This document shows positions 36,197 to 45,980 of a stretch of DNA of 64,000 nucleotides, in pieces. The stretch's first letter is position 1; each line of letters opens with the position of its first letter. The DNA comes from Micromonospora sp. LH3U1 (GTDB lineage: Bacteria; Actinomycetota; Actinomycetes; Mycobacteriales; Micromonosporaceae). The translations under genes and the position numbers were made by a program. Under the pieces are notes generated by a model, which made no database searches, was not told where the DNA came from, and worked only from the letters and a program-made list of their open reading frames with translations. The stretch lies in NCBI RefSeq assembly GCF_028475105.1, contig NZ_CP116936.1:2418001-2482000 (forward strand). The letters are read 5' to 3'.

Positions 36197-36730
36197 TCAG
36201 CCGAGCCGATGGATGAGCAACTGCCCGGGCCACGGGTCGCGTCCCGGTCGCGCGAGCGTGAACGAGTCGGTGGCGGTGAAGCCGCAGCCCTCGTAGAAGC
36301 GGACCAGCGCCCGATCGTCGCCGCCGTAGCAGTCCACCCGGAGCAGACCCAGCCCTCGCGACCGGGCCAGTTCCCCGGCGTGCTCCAGCAGCCGCGCCCC
36401 GATCCCCAGGCCGGCGTGCTCCCGGTCGGTGACCAGCAGCCGCACGTAGAGCTCCGGCTCGGTGGCCGGGGGCACCTCGTCGGTGGCGGCGCCGACCACC
36501 AGAGCACCGACCGGGCGGTCGGCGCGCATCGCCAGGTGCAGGCCGCCGCCCGAGGCCCAGCCGTCGGCCTGGGCGATCCGGCGCGGATCCGTCGACGCCG
36601 GCTCGGTGCCCCACTGACCGGTTCGACCGCGCGCCGCCAGCCAGGCTGTCGCGCCGTCGAGTAGCCGCAGCACGGTCTTGGCGTCGTCGGGACCACCGGG
36701 GCGAATGGTGATGCTCTGCTCCTCGGTCAT
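36197..36730 (-). CDS. GNAT-family N-acetyltransferase
   Basis: 177 aa. The acetyl-CoA binding motif is VRLLVTDREHAGLGIGARLLEHAGELARSRGLGLLRVDCYGGD (about residues 88-130), then LVRFYEGCGFTATDSF, the motif B end. The N-terminus ITIRPGGPDDAKTVLRLLDGATAWLAARG is a standard GNAT lead. Substrate unknown. It starts on the MFS stop (4-nt overlap), so it is co-translated with the exporter, and may modify what that exporter handles (inference). Confidence 0.9.
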   Translation of the reverse strand: MTEEQSITIRPGGPDDAKTVLRLLDGATAWLAARGRTGQWGTEPASTDPRRIAQADGWASGGGLHLAMRADRPVGALVVGAATDEVPPATEPELYVRLLVTDREHAGLGIGARLLEHAGELARSRGLGLLRVDCYGGDDRALVRFYEGCGFTATDSFTLARPGRDPWPGQLLIHRLG

Positions 36731-37959
36731 GCCACCATGCTGCTACACCCCGGACGGGTGGCCAGCGCCCACCGGGTCAGCGCCGGGCTGGCCAGGCCCA
36801 CCACGGCGAAGAGCCCGCCGACGGCCAGCCAGCCGGGCACCCCACCGTCGAGGACCACCAGCGTCAGCAGGGCCGGGGCGGCGGCGCGGGCCAACACGGC
36901 GAGCATTCCGTCCGCTCCCTGGTAGGCGCCGACCGCGTCCGGCGGAGCGAGATCGTAGGCGAGTCCCGCCCCGGCGGTGCTGTGCCACAGGTCGCCAACG
37001 GTGTAGACGACGGTGGCGACAAGCAGGAGCCCGACCGCTGCGGTGGTGGGCAGGCTGGCGGTGACCGCGTACAGCAGCATCGCGGCGGCCAGCACCAGGC
37101 CGGCCCGGCGCATCTGCCGGGCCGCCGGGGCCGCGGTGTCCGCGCCCCGGCTCAGCCGCACCGCCAGCAGCACGGTGAGCAGCGTGTTGGTCAGCAGCAC
37201 CGCCGACACGACGGGCGGGGGCGCGCCGATCTGGGTCACCGCCCACAGTGGCACCACCAGCGTGAGCACCGTCTGGTGGAGGAGGAGCACCGCCGACGCG
37301 CCGCTCACCGCGAGGAAACGACCGTCACGCAGCGGCCGCCCCCGAGGGAGGGCAGCGGCCGTCGGGGGACGCAAGGTCGGCGGAAAGGCCGGCAGCCGCA
37401 ACAGCAGCGCCGCCGACACCAGATAGGTGGCCGCGTTGCCGGCCACCAGGATCTGGTACGCCAGGTGCGTGTCGGCTGCCAGCGCGAACCCGGCCAGCCC
37501 CGCCCCGACCGCGATGCCCAGGTTCGCCACCGCCCGCAGCGTGGCAAAGGCGTGCACCCGCCCCTGCGGGCCGGCGACGGCGGCGACCAGCGCGGCGCGG
37601 ACCGCGAGGTTGCCGGAGGCCAGCAGCAGTTCGAGCACCGCGACGAGCAGGAACACCGGGAACGAGTCGACCACAAGGTACGTTGCGGCAACCACCGCCT
37701 GGAGCACCTGCAGGACGACTCGCAGCGTACGCGGGTCGCGCCGGTCGGCCAGGCCGCCGAGCGGCACGCTGGCGGTCAACCCGACCAGCCCTGCGACGCT
37801 GAGCCCGGTGCCCACCTGGACGGCGGAGAGCCCCACGTCCCGGGTGAGATAGAGAGCTGCGCCGGTCAGCCACAGTCCTGAACCGACGGTGTTCGCCAGC
37901 GTGGCGAGGGAGAGGGTGCGTAGCCGCCCGGGCGGCGGCAGCGGCGACAGGCCCCGCAT
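36727..37959 (-). CDS. MFS transporter
   Basis: 410 aa with about 12 membrane helices. LATLANTVGSGLWLTGAALYLTRDVGLSAVQVGTGLSVAGLVGLTASVPLGGLADRRDPRTLRVVLQ contains the MFS motif A region (GGLADRRDPR) between helices 2 and 3. The domain pattern fits a drug/metabolite exporter of the actinobacterial MFS group. The ATG at 37959 follows a TTG; neither has a good ribosome site. Overlaps the GNAT gene by 4 nt. The 234 bp upstream (37960-38193) hold no recognisable feature. Confidence 0.88.
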   Translation of the reverse strand: MRGLSPLPPPGRLRTLSLATLANTVGSGLWLTGAALYLTRDVGLSAVQVGTGLSVAGLVGLTASVPLGGLADRRDPRTLRVVLQVLQAVVAATYLVVDSFPVFLLVAVLELLLASGNLAVRAALVAAVAGPQGRVHAFATLRAVANLGIAVGAGLAGFALAADTHLAYQILVAGNAATYLVSAALLLRLPAFPPTLRPPTAAALPRGRPLRDGRFLAVSGASAVLLLHQTVLTLVVPLWAVTQIGAPPPVVSAVLLTNTLLTVLLAVRLSRGADTAAPAARQMRRAGLVLAAAMLLYAVTASLPTTAAVGLLLVATVVYTVGDLWHSTAGAGLAYDLAPPDAVGAYQGADGMLAVLARAAAPALLTLVVLDGGVPGWLAVGGLFAVVGLASPALTRWALATRPGCSSMVA

Positions 37960-38193
37960 CAACGCGCGGTAGGTAGGGCCGATGAGACGTCGACGAGCCG
38001 TTCACCCTCGGTGTCCCGATCGACCGTGCCCCCGATGACAGTCATGATGCCGACGGTAGGCAGGCCGGACGACGTTGGCGGTCCCGAACGACGCGAGGCC
38101 GGTCACACCGATCCCTGGCCCCGCCTCAAAGCGTGCACGCGAGAACGGCGCCATGCCCGCTGCGCGTTCCCGGGATCCGGTTGGTCTCGGGCT

Positions 38194-38451
38194 TCATGGC
38201 ATGCCGCCTGAGTCGCTGGTGACGCCAGCGTTGCTGGCCTGCCCGTCGTCGCCGCCGTAACCCTTGCCGCGCAGGCTGCCGCGGCGCAGGCGGCGCTGGT
38301 GGTGCCCGCTCTCCCTGATCGCTTGGCGGGCTCGGCGCATCGTCTCGTCGGGTCCGCTGGCCGGGATACGACGCCTTCGCAGTACGAAGACCAACAGCGC
38401 GGTGACCAGCAGGGCTGCCGCCCCGACCAGGATCCACAGTCGACCATCCAT
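38194..38451 (-). CDS. Small single-helix membrane protein, unknown
   Basis: 85 aa from the ATG at 38451; TACCAT is exactly 7 nt upstream and supports this leaderless start over a longer one. N-terminal membrane helix LWILVGAAALLVTALLVFVLRRRR, then a basic cytoplasmic part with GPDETMRRARQAIRESGHHQRRLRRGSLRGKGYGGDD and a Gly/Ser/Asn tail. No family recognised. Convergence with nothing; it lies between the MFS upstream region and the GH9 terminator. Confidence 0.65.
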   Translation of the reverse strand: MDGRLWILVGAAALLVTALLVFVLRRRRIPASGPDETMRRARQAIRESGHHQRRLRRGSLRGKGYGGDDGQASNAGVTSDSGGMP

Positions 38452-38458
38452 GCTCGCG

Positions 38459-38464
38459 ATGGTA
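38459..38464 (-). promoter_or_regulatory. -10 box of leaderless small membrane protein gene
   Basis: TACCAT on the minus strand, then CGCGAGC (7 nt), then the ATG at 38451. Confidence 0.45.
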
Positions 38465-38483
38465 GGTGCGCAGGTCCACCCGA

Positions 38484-38518
38484 GCTGGTGGCCTCCCATC
38501 TCTGGAAGGCCACCAGCT
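38484..38518. terminator. GH9 terminator hairpin (GTGGCCT core)
   Basis: AGCTGGTGGCCT (38484-38495) pairs perfectly with AGGCCACCAGCT (38507-38518), 14 bp after the GH9 stop. Its GTGGCCTCC core resembles the inner arm of the elements at 16862 and 17931. Confidence 0.75.
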
Positions 38519-38532
38519 TTGCCGAGAGTCGG

Positions 38533-41142
38533 TCAGGAGAGCGAACAGGCCGCCCCGTTGACCGTGATCAGGCCCGGGTCGGGGTTGGCCCCGCCCGCGG
38601 TGGTCGCGTTGAAGCCGAACGTCACCGTGCCGCCGGGTGCGATCCGGGCGTTGTACGACTCGTTGCGTGCGGTCACCGTCGCGCCGGCCTGGGTGACCTT
38701 CGCCAGCCAGGCCTCACGGACGCGCTGGTCGCCGGTGAAAGCGAACCGCACGCTCCAGCCGTTGACGGTCGTGGCACCCGTGTTGTGGATGGTCAGCTGC
38801 CCGGTGAACCCGGTGCCGCCCTGCCAGGTGCCGTAGTTGCTGTAGCGCACCGAACAGGTGGTGGCCGGCACCGCGCCGGCGTCACCCTGGTCGGCCAGGA
38901 ACGAGGAGATCCACGCCAGCGCCGAGTTCCAGTTGATGGCCACCTCGTTGGTGGCGTACGAGTTGATGTCGTCGACGTAGCAGAACATCGGGGCGCAGCC
39001 GGCGAGCAGTTGCGCCGCGAACGGATCCTGGAGGGCCGCGTTCGGGCCACCGGCGAGGGAGCCGGCGGGCGGTCGGGGCAGGGTCGGGTCGAGCTGGTGG
39101 CCGAAGATCCGGCTGTGCTGGTTCTGCGCCGCGTGTTCTCCCCAGCCCGTGACGTAGGAGATGTTCAGCGCGTTGCGGCCGAGCAGGTAGTCCATCGCCT
39201 GCACGGCACCGTCGCGGTAGGTGGCGTCGCGGGTCAGGTCGAAGGCGGTGGCCAGCACGACGGCGTTGTTGATGACGTTGCTGTTGCCACCCCAGAAGTA
39301 GCTGTTGGCGTCCCCGGGCATCGGCAGCCCGTACGCCTGCCGGCGCAGCTCGGCGAGGTACGCGTCGGCAGCCGCCGTCACCGAGGCGCGGACCCGGGCG
39401 AGATCGGCGGCGGGCAGCCCGTTCGGCACGGTGGCCAGGTCGAGGCGGCCGAGCGCGGCCGTGCTCTGCCAACCGAAGCCCCGCGGGTCGAACACGTCGC
39501 CGGTGTGGTGCGGCGAGGCGGTCAGGTCGGTCAGGTAGTTCTGCGCCCCGGTGCTCAGGTACAGCTCGACCGCCGCCCAGTAGAACTCGTCGGTGACGGC
39601 GGTGTCGTCGTACGCGCCGCCGCCGGTGCTGTCGTTGGGGCTGGCGTACACCGCGGGGTGGGCCTTGGCGGCGGTGTAGGCGGTCTTCGCGGCGGTGGCG
39701 CAGCGGGCCGCGAACGCCGCGTCGTAGGGGGCGTAGAGCCGCGCGCACTGGGCGGCGGTGGCGGCCAGGTTGAGGGTGGCCGCGGTCGACGGCGGGTGCA
39801 GCTCGCGTGGCTGCGGGTCGTCGTGCGGGGCGAGCGGCAGACCCGTCCAGTTCCGGTCGTGGATCTTGTGGTGGACCATGCCGGCGAGCGGCTTGCCGGC
39901 CGGCACCTGCATACGCAGCAGGAACTCCAGCTCCCAGCGGGCCTCGTCGAGGATGTCCGGTACGGCGTTGCCGCGCTCGGGCACCCGAAGCGTGCTGTCG
40001 GCCAGTCCGGCGCCGCCGGCTGCGGTGGCCGCCGTCTTGGTCCGCTCGAAGGTGCTCAGCAACTGGTAGGTGGCGATGCCGCCGTTGACCACGTACTTGC
40101 CGTGGTCGCCGGCGTCGTACCAGCCGCCGCGTACGTCCAGTGAGTAGTCGCAGACGCCCGGTTGGCACGGGACGCTGGTGTCGCCCTGGTTGGGTGCCAC
40201 GCCGAGGTGCCCGGCGGGTCGGGCGTACTCGTCGCCGATGAGGTCGCCGTCGATGGCGATGCCGCTGCGCTGGGCGTAGAAGAACTGCAACGAGTCGGAG
40301 CGCAGTTGGTGGTAGAGGGTGCCGGAGATGTCGAACGGGTGGCTGGTCTCGCCGTCCACGGTCAGGGTCAGCCCGCTGCCGGGGGTGCGGTAGCTGGAGA
40401 AGTCGAGGGTCTGCACGTTCTGCCCGGAGGCGGCGTCCACGCCACGCGTGGTGGTGGTGCCGCTGGCCAGGACGGCGCCGCCGGCCGAACGCAGTTGCCA
40501 GGGCAGCGGCCCGGTGGCCTCGGTGACCACGGTGGCGTTCTTCGGCCCGCCGGGCAGGTAGCCGACCTGGTTGACCCGCACCCGTGGCCCGGTGTCCGGC
40601 TCGTACGGCTCGGGTGGTTCGCCGCCCCGCAGCGACACGTCGTCGAGGCAGATGGTCTGCGTCTCGGCGGCGCCACCGACCTGGAAGATCAGTTGGGCGT
40701 TGGGATTGTCGTCCGGGACGGTGAAGGTCTGCTCGACCCGCTGGGCGGTGCCGGTCGCGGCGGCGTCCACCGCGGCGTACGTGGTGTAGGGGGCGCTGCC
40801 GAGTTGCAGTACAGCCTTGACCGCGGCGCCGGGGGTGGCGGAGACGGCGAAGCCGAGGGTGTATTCGGCGCCGGCGATCAGCGGTACGCCGTCCTGGCCG
40901 ATACCGGCGTCCCACGGGTTGGCGAGCCCGCCTGCGACGGTGGTGCAGAGCCGGCCGTCGGTGACCGCGAGTGGGCCGGTGCCGAAGGAGAACCAGGGGC
41001 TCACGCCGGCGCTGAAGTCGCCGTTGTCGATCTGCTCGGGGGCGTCCGGTGGTGGGTCGGCGTGGGCCGCGCCGGCGCCCGCGCCGGTCAGGGCCAGGGT
41101 GGTCGCCGCGGCCACGAGGAGGCGGCGTCGGGATGTCGTCAC
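38533..41142 (-). CDS. Secreted modular GH9 endoglucanase (CBM4-Ig-GH9-CBM2)
   Basis: 869 aa from GTG 41142 (GGAAGGA upstream). Twin-Arg-like signal [30 protein letters not shown]4-type domain at about 32-175 ([21 protein letters not shown]...[11 protein letters not shown]), N-terminal Ig domain at about 185-275 ([19 protein letters not shown]), GH9 barrel at about 280-755 with the catalytic Asp pair in [18 protein letters not shown], the [11 protein letters not shown] block, and the acid Glu in [23 protein letters not shown]2 at about 768-869 ([25 protein letters not shown]). It cuts cellulose outside the cell; this layout is that of processive endoglucanases such as Cel9. A CebR-like operator controls it. 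Confidence 0.95.
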   Translation of the reverse strand: MTTSRRRLLVAAATTLALTGAGAGAAHADPPPDAPEQIDNGDFSAGVSPWFSFGTGPLAVTDGRLCTTVAGGLANPWDAGIGQDGVPLIAGAEYTLGFAVSATPGAAVKAVLQLGSAPYTTYAAVDAAATGTAQRVEQTFTVPDDNPNAQLIFQVGGAAETQTICLDDVSLRGGEPPEPYEPDTGPRVRVNQVGYLPGGPKNATVVTEATGPLPWQLRSAGGAVLASGTTTTRGVDAASGQNVQTLDFSSYRTPGSGLTLTVDGETSHPFDISGTLYHQLRSDSLQFFYAQRSGIAIDGDLIGDEYARPAGHLGVAPNQGDTSVPCQPGVCDYSLDVRGGWYDAGDHGKYVVNGGIATYQLLSTFERTKTAATAAGGAGLADSTLRVPERGNAVPDILDEARWELEFLLRMQVPAGKPLAGMVHHKIHDRNWTGLPLAPHDDPQPRELHPPSTAATLNLAATAAQCARLYAPYDAAFAARCATAAKTAYTAAKAHPAVYASPNDSTGGGAYDDTAVTDEFYWAAVELYLSTGAQNYLTDLTASPHHTGDVFDPRGFGWQSTAALGRLDLATVPNGLPAADLARVRASVTAAADAYLAELRRQAYGLPMPGDANSYFWGGNSNVINNAVVLATAFDLTRDATYRDGAVQAMDYLLGRNALNISYVTGWGEHAAQNQHSRIFGHQLDPTLPRPPAGSLAGGPNAALQDPFAAQLLAGCAPMFCYVDDINSYATNEVAINWNSALAWISSFLADQGDAGAVPATTCSVRYSNYGTWQGGTGFTGQLTIHNTGATTVNGWSVRFAFTGDQRVREAWLAKVTQAGATVTARNESYNARIAPGGTVTFGFNATTAGGANPDPGLITVNGAACSLS

Positions 41143-41183
41143 GGGGAGTCCTTCCGGGACGGAAAGGGGGGCGGTGGTGGGTG

Positions 41184-41213
41184 CCGACACCTGGGAGCGC
41201 TCCCAGTTGTCGG
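41184..41213. promoter_or_regulatory. CebR-type operator of the GH9 gene (extended dyad)
   Basis: CTGGGAGCGCTCCCAG (41191-41206) is the perfect CebR palindrome. It is flanked by CCGACA (41184-41189) and TGTCGG (41208-41213), making a 30-bp dyad with a single mismatched pair. It lies just downstream of the -10 box, a blocking position for a repressor. Confidence 0.85.
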
Positions 41214-41217
41214 CTCG

Positions 41218-41246
41218 ATGTTTCCAGTGCCGGTACGCCCTGTCAA
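41218..41246 (-). promoter_or_regulatory. GH9 promoter
   Basis: On the minus strand: TTGACA (41241-41246), 17-nt spacer, AAACAT (41218-41223). The start of transcription would fall at the CebR dyad. The rest of 41143-41404 holds only leader sequence and the short PP2C upstream region. Confidence 0.65.
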
Positions 41247-41404
41247 TTGATCTGGTTGGATGGGTTGTGGCATCCGACGAGGGTGGCCGCCCCGGCGGGT
41301 GCGCCACGACGCGCCGACGTGTGGGCGTGAGATTGGCCGCGCCACGCGCCGTGGTCCTGATCTCCTAGAGACAACTGCGCCCTCCGCCTGGCAGGCTGCC
41401 TCCC

Positions 41405-42130
41405 ATGACCCTGAAGCTGCGTTCCGTGGGAACGAGCGACCGTGGGCTGATCCGCAGCGGAAACCAGGACGCCCTGCACGCCGGCACCTGGCTCGTCGCC
41501 GTCGCCGACGGCATGGGCGGGATGGCCGCCGGTGACCTGGCCAGCGCCCTCACCATCGACGCGTTCGCCCCGCTGGACGTGGAGACACCCGAGGACGCCC
41601 TGGTGGCCGCGCTCGAGGGTGGCATCGCGCTGGCCACCTCCCGGATCCGGCATGCGGTCGCCGAGGATCCCGAGCGCCAGGGGATGGGCACCACGCTGAC
41701 CGCCCTGCTCTTCGCCCGTACCGGCAGCTGCCTGGCCCTCGCGCACGTCGGCGACTCCCGGGCCTACCTGTTCCGCGAGGGCGTGCTCAAGCAGGTCACC
41801 CGGGACGACACGTTCGTCCAGATGTTGGTGGACCAGGGTGTGATCACCGCGGACCAGGCCAGCAGCCACCCGCGCCGCGCGGTGGTCACCCAGGCGTTGC
41901 AGGGCGAGGAGGTCTCCCCGTCGTACGCGACGATGGTGCCCCGGGCCGGCGACCGGTGGCTGCTGTGCAGCGACGGTCTGTCCAACGTCGTCCGCCCGGA
42001 CACCCTCACCGAGGTGCTCACCGGTCATCCGGACCGGGCCGCCTGCGCCGGCAAGCTGATCGATCTGGCACTGCACGCCGGCGCACCGGACAACGTCACC
42101 GTGGTGGTGGCCGACGTCGTGGAGGAGTAG
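41405..42130 (+). CDS. PP2C-family Ser/Thr protein phosphatase
   Basis: 241 aa, soluble. Metal Asp residues in SGNQDALHAGTWLVAVADGMGGMAAGD, then GMGTTLTALLFARTGSCLALAHVGDSRAYLFREG, RWLLCSDGLSNVV and the closing GAPDNVTVVVADVV: all PPM metal and phosphate residues present. It is the catalytic domain of PstP-type phosphatases without a membrane helix, so it acts in the cytoplasm. CAGGCT lies 7 nt before the ATG and may be the -10 of a leaderless mRNA. Convergent with hrpB, 8 bp apart. Confidence 0.92.
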   Translation: MTLKLRSVGTSDRGLIRSGNQDALHAGTWLVAVADGMGGMAAGDLASALTIDAFAPLDVETPEDALVAALEGGIALATSRIRHAVAEDPERQGMGTTLTALLFARTGSCLALAHVGDSRAYLFREGVLKQVTRDDTFVQMLVDQGVITADQASSHPRRAVVTQALQGEEVSPSYATMVPRAGDRWLLCSDGLSNVVRPDTLTEVLTGHPDRAACAGKLIDLALHAGAPDNVTVVVADVVEE

Positions 42131-42138
42131 CCCGACGC

Positions 42139-44717
42139 TCAGCGCCGACGTGGCGTGGCGTGCCGGGTGGGCGGCGCCGTTCCCGGATCTTCCGGCCACG
42201 GGTGCCGGGGATAGCGCCCGCGCAACTCGGAGCGGACCTGCGGGTAGCCGGTACGCCAGAACGACGCCAGATCGGCGGTGACCGCCACCGGCCGGCCGGC
42301 GGGCGAGAGCAGGTGCAGCAACACCGGCACCCGCCCGTCGCCGACGCGTGGGGCCGCCGCCCAGCCGAACGTCTCCTGAAGCTTCACCGCGAGCACCGGC
42401 GCGGTCGGATCGGTGTAGTCCACCCGGATCCGAGAACCACTCGGCACCTCGATCCGCTCCGGGGCCAGCTCGTCCAGGCGGGCGGCCTGCGCCCAGGGCA
42501 GCAGTCGGCGCAGCGCCGACGTCACGTCCACCCGCGCCAGGTCGGCCCGCCGCCGGGCGGCGGCAAGCTCCGGACCCAGCCAGGTCGGCGCGGCGTCGAG
42601 CAACGCCTCGTCGCCCACATCCGGCCACGGGGCGTCCAGGTGGTGCCGGAGGAACGCGAGCCGCTCGCGCAGTGCCCGCGCCGCCGGAGTCCAGGGCAGC
42701 AGCGGCAACCCTTCCTGGCGCAGACCGGTCAGCAACGCCGCGGCCACCTCCGCCCGGTCCGGCCGGTCCAGTCGCCGTTGGACCAGCTCGATCGCACCCA
42801 GCCGGGTCACCTCCCGTGCCACCACGTCCCCGTCGGACCAGCCGACCTCGCGGCTCGTGCGCAGCAGCGGGCCGGCCGCCTCCCGCGCCGTCGCCTCGTC
42901 CAGCGGCGAGGCCCGGCGGATCCGGGCCGACGGCGCGCCGGGGGTGCGGTCCGCGACAGCCACCGCCAGCCAGTCGGACCCGGCCAGCCCCGACCCGGCC
43001 GCCAGCTCCGCGGCGGTCCCGCCAGTCATGAGGTACGCCGAGCCGCCCGTCCGCCGCACCCGCGCCAACCGTTCCGGGTACGCCAGACCGACGAGCAGCC
43101 CGGCGGCGAGATCGTCGCTCAACCCACCCGAGCCCGCGCGGTCTGTGGAGTCGGCTCGGGTGGGCCGACCGGCGTCGGCTCGGCCCTTCGGTGCGGCACC
43201 GGGCGGCAGTGCGGCACGCAGCCGGCGTACCTCGGTGCGCCAGCGGGCGGTCGCGCCCGGGTCGACGCCGGTGCGCAACCGGCGCCAGCCGGCGACCAGG
43301 TCGTCACCGGGGCCGACCGCGCTCTCCTCGGCGAGCAGGGCGACCACCTCCGCAGCCCGGTCGGCGCCGACCCGACCGGCGCCGTCGAGCAGCGCCCGTG
43401 CCAGCCGTGGGTGCGCGCCGGCGGCGGCGATCGCCCGCCCTCGCGCGGTGATCCGACCGTCGGCGTCGACCGCGCCCAGGGTTTGCAGGGTGTCCCGGGC
43501 CACCGTCATCGCGGCGGCCGGTGGCGCGTCGGGCAGCGCGAGCCCGACGCCGTCCGGCCGACCCCAGGCGGCCAGCTCCAGCGCGAAGCCGGTCAGGTCG
43601 GCGGTGGCGATCTCCGGCTCGGCCCGGGCAGGCAGCCGCTCGTGGGTCGCCGCCGACCAGCAGCGATAGACGTACCCGGGGCCTCCCGGCCGGCCCGGCC
43701 AGCCCGCTGGGTGGCGGCGGCTCGGGAGACCGGCACGGTGACCAGCGCACCCAGGCCGCGGGCCAGATCGATGCGGGGCACCCGGGACAGCCCGGCGTCC
43801 ACCACGACCCGGACGCCCGGGACGGTCAGGCTGGTCTCGGCCAGCGCGGTGGCCAGCACGACCCGGCGTCGATCGGCGGGACGCAGGGCCGCGTCCTGCT
43901 CGGCGCCACGTTGACGGCCGTGCAGCGGTAACAGCGCGACGGTGTCCCGCAGGTCGGTCAGCCGGCCGGTGACCGCCGCTATCTCGCCCGCACCGGGCAG
44001 GAAGACCAGCACGTCGCCGTCGTGCTCGCGTAGCGCCCGACGGACGGTGGCGGCCACATGGTCGAGCAGGGCCCGGTCCACCGGTCCGGCCCCGGGCGGG
44101 GCGATCGGGCGCGCCGGCGGCGCCCAGATCCGCTGAACCGGGTGCAGCGCCGAGTCGGCCCGTACCACCGGGGCCGGGGCGGACCCGCCGAGCAGCGCGG
44201 CGAAGCGGTCGGTGTCCGGGGTCGCGGACATCGCGAGCAGCCACAGGTCCGGTCGGAGGGTGGCCCGCGCCTCCACGGTGAAGGCCAACGCGAGGTCGGC
44301 GTCGAGTTGCCGTTCGTGGCACTCGTCGAGCAGCACGGCGCCGGTGCCGGGCAGCTCCGGGTCGTGGTGCAACCGTCGGACCAACAGGCCGGTGGTGACC
44401 ACCTCGATGCGGGTGGCCGGGCCGACCCGGCGCTCGCCGCGGACCGCGTAGCCGACGCGCTCGCCGACGCGCTCGCCGAGCAGCTCGGCCATTCGCCGGG
44501 CAGCGGCGCGGGCCGCCACCCGGCGAGGTTGGGCGATCACCACCCGACCGGTCACCCGGTCGGCCACGGCCAGCGGCGCGAGGGTGGTCTTGCCGGTGCC
44601 CGGCGGGGCCACCAGGACGCCGGCACCGGCCGCGTCGAGTGCCGCGACCAGCGCCGGCAGCACCGGGCGTACCGGCAGGTCCAGGGTTACGTCGGAGAGC
44701 ACGGCCCAGTCTCGCAC
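42139..44717 (-). pseudogene. hrpB: ATP-dependent helicase HrpB, reading frame broken by one base
   Basis: Two overlapping reading frames together make one HrpB of about 859 aa. The first part (44717 down to 43674, 348 codons) has Walker A APPGTGKTTLAPL, LLDECHERQLDADLAL (DECH), SATPDTDRF, LAETSLTVPGVRVVVDAGLS and QRAGRAGREAPG. The second part (43674 down to 42139, 511 codons) continues with YVYRCWSAATHERLPARAEPEIATADLTGFALELAAWG and the HrpB C-terminal domains. Joining them at 43674 needs a -1 shift and loses no residue. The join is C CCG GGT on the coding strand, a slippery X XXY YYZ heptamer, so a lost G in a GGGG run (mutation or sequencing error) and real frameshifting are both possible. 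Start GTG 44717. Confidence 0.85.
43674..43680 (-). other. Frameshift site in hrpB (heptamer CCCGGGT)
   Basis: Zero-frame codons GCC CCG GGT; a -1 slip re-reads the T and continues TAC GTC TAT. The upstream frame otherwise runs out of similarity within a few codons and stops near 43593. Confidence 0.7.
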
Positions 44718-44730
44718 CGGCGCGGGTGCG

Positions 44731-44931
44731 TCAGTGGCGACGGACCTCGCCGACGCCGAGCACGAAGGACCGCCAGGCCGCCGGGCCGAAGGCGAGCACC
44801 GGGCCGGAGCGGTCCTTGCTGTCCCGGACGGCGACCTGACCGTCGGCTGTCGCGACCTCCACGCAGTTGCCGTTGCCGCTGCTGCGCGTGCTGGTGCGCC
44901 AGTCCGCTCGGGTCAGGTCGTACGCCGTCAT
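44731..44931 (-). CDS. DUF397 domain protein
   Basis: 66 aa from the ATG at 44931. The whole protein is the DUF397 motif: WRTSTRSSGNGNCVEVATADGQVAVRDSKDRSGPVLAFGPAAWRSFVLGV, with the conserved Ser, Asn-Cys-Val-Glu-Val and DSKD. These proteins sit next to XRE/DUF5753 regulators in actinomycetes and are thought to act as their partners in developmental control. Exactly that gene lies 41 bp upstream. hrpB follows 13 bp downstream on the same strand. Confidence 0.93.
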   Translation of the reverse strand: MTAYDLTRADWRTSTRSSGNGNCVEVATADGQVAVRDSKDRSGPVLAFGPAAWRSFVLGVGEVRRH

Positions 44932-44972
44932 CCGCGGTGCCTCTCGTCTGCGTCGGCGCGCCGCAGACGCGG

Positions 44973-45839
44973 TCACGCAAAGTTACGAGAAGCATGCTCA
45001 AGACGGGTCAACGACTCCGTTGGATCGAGCGCCATCCGGCACAGCTCCTCGTGCAGAAGGCTATACCGGAGCACCTGGTCGTCATCTTCCAGCGCCAGTC
45101 CCATCGTGAGGTTATCCAGGTAAACCACGGACGCGTCGGCGGCGTCGGCGAAGTTGATGATCACGTACGGGGTGCTCATCGCCGGATGCCCGCCAGCCGC
45201 GAATGGAAGTACCTGAATTGTCACGTTGGGTAACTGCGCGATCTTACTCATGTGGGTCAACTGTTCGGCCATCACCGCGGTGCCGCCGACCGGGCGCAGC
45301 AGCACCGCCTCATTGAGTACCACCGATAACTGGACCGGGTTGTCGCGGCGCAGCACCTCCTGTCGGCGCAGTCGGGCGGCGATCTTGCGCTCCAGGCCGT
45401 CCTCGCCGGCGGTGCGCCGGAAGATCTCCCGGGCGTACGCCTCGGTCTGCAGCAGCCCGGGCACCGACTCGGCCTCGTATGTGCGCAGTGCCGCCGCCTC
45501 GGCCTCCAGCCCGACGTAGAACTCGAACCACTCGGGCAGCACGTCGCTGTAGTTCTGCCACCAGCCGCGCTGCTGGGCCCCTCGGGCGATCTCGATCAGC
45601 GCCTCGGCGTCCGGACCGGTCACCTGGTACAGCGCGAGCGCCGCCCGGACGTCGCGCGGTTTGATGCCGATCTGCGCGGTCTCGATCCGGGAGAGATTGC
45701 TCTTCGACATGTCGAGCTGGCGGGCGGCCACATCGAGGGTCATGCCCGCGCGTTCCCGGAGCTGGCGGAGCTCCCTGGCGATGCGTCGACGGCGCACGGT
45801 TGGGCTGGCGGCGGGTCGGCTGGTGGAGGTGGCGGTCAC
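44973..45839 (-). CDS. XRE-family HTH regulator with DUF5753
   Basis: 288 aa from GTG 45839. HTH at about residues 15-75: TVRRRRIARELRQLRERAGMTLDVAARQLDMSKSNLSRIETAQIGIKPRDVRAALALY. DUF5753 ligand-like domain after about 110: YEAESVPGLLQTEAYAREIFRRTAGEDGLERKIAARLRRQEVLRRDNPVQLSVVLNEAVLLRPVGG...VTIQVLPFAAGGHPAMSTPYVIINF. WhiJ-like regulator type. CAGACT is 6 nt upstream, so probably leaderless. Partner DUF397 gene downstream; divergent from GPP34 with a dyad in the gap. Confidence 0.92.
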   Translation of the reverse strand: MTATSTSRPAASPTVRRRRIARELRQLRERAGMTLDVAARQLDMSKSNLSRIETAQIGIKPRDVRAALALYQVTGPDAEALIEIARGAQQRGWWQNYSDVLPEWFEFYVGLEAEAAALRTYEAESVPGLLQTEAYAREIFRRTAGEDGLERKIAARLRRQEVLRRDNPVQLSVVLNEAVLLRPVGGTAVMAEQLTHMSKIAQLPNVTIQVLPFAAGGHPAMSTPYVIINFADAADASVVYLDNLTMGLALEDDDQVLRYSLLHEELCRMALDPTESLTRLEHASRNFA

Positions 45840-45886
45840 CGTCCGAGTCTGCCACGACAAGATCCGCAGGTCGCGCCTGTACGGAG

Positions 45887-45912
45887 TGCAACTTTCAAAT
45901 CTGGGAGTTGCA
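45887..45912. promoter_or_regulatory. Dyad between XRE and GPP34 genes
   Basis: TGCAACT (45887-45893) and AGTTGCA (45906-45912) are perfect 7-bp arms around a 12-nt AT-rich spacer; a further TTGCA follows at 45913-45917. A likely autoregulatory XRE site. Confidence 0.55.
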
Positions 45913-45980
45913 TTGCAGTAGCTGTCGGTGCATCCTTTCCCGGTCGCGATCACTGTGGACATACCTGTGCGGGAGGACCG

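Noticed and set aside
41143..41307. Longer GH9 start at 41307
   Set aside because: It would run through the promoter and CebR operator; the GTG at 41142 has a ribosome site and starts a clean signal peptide.
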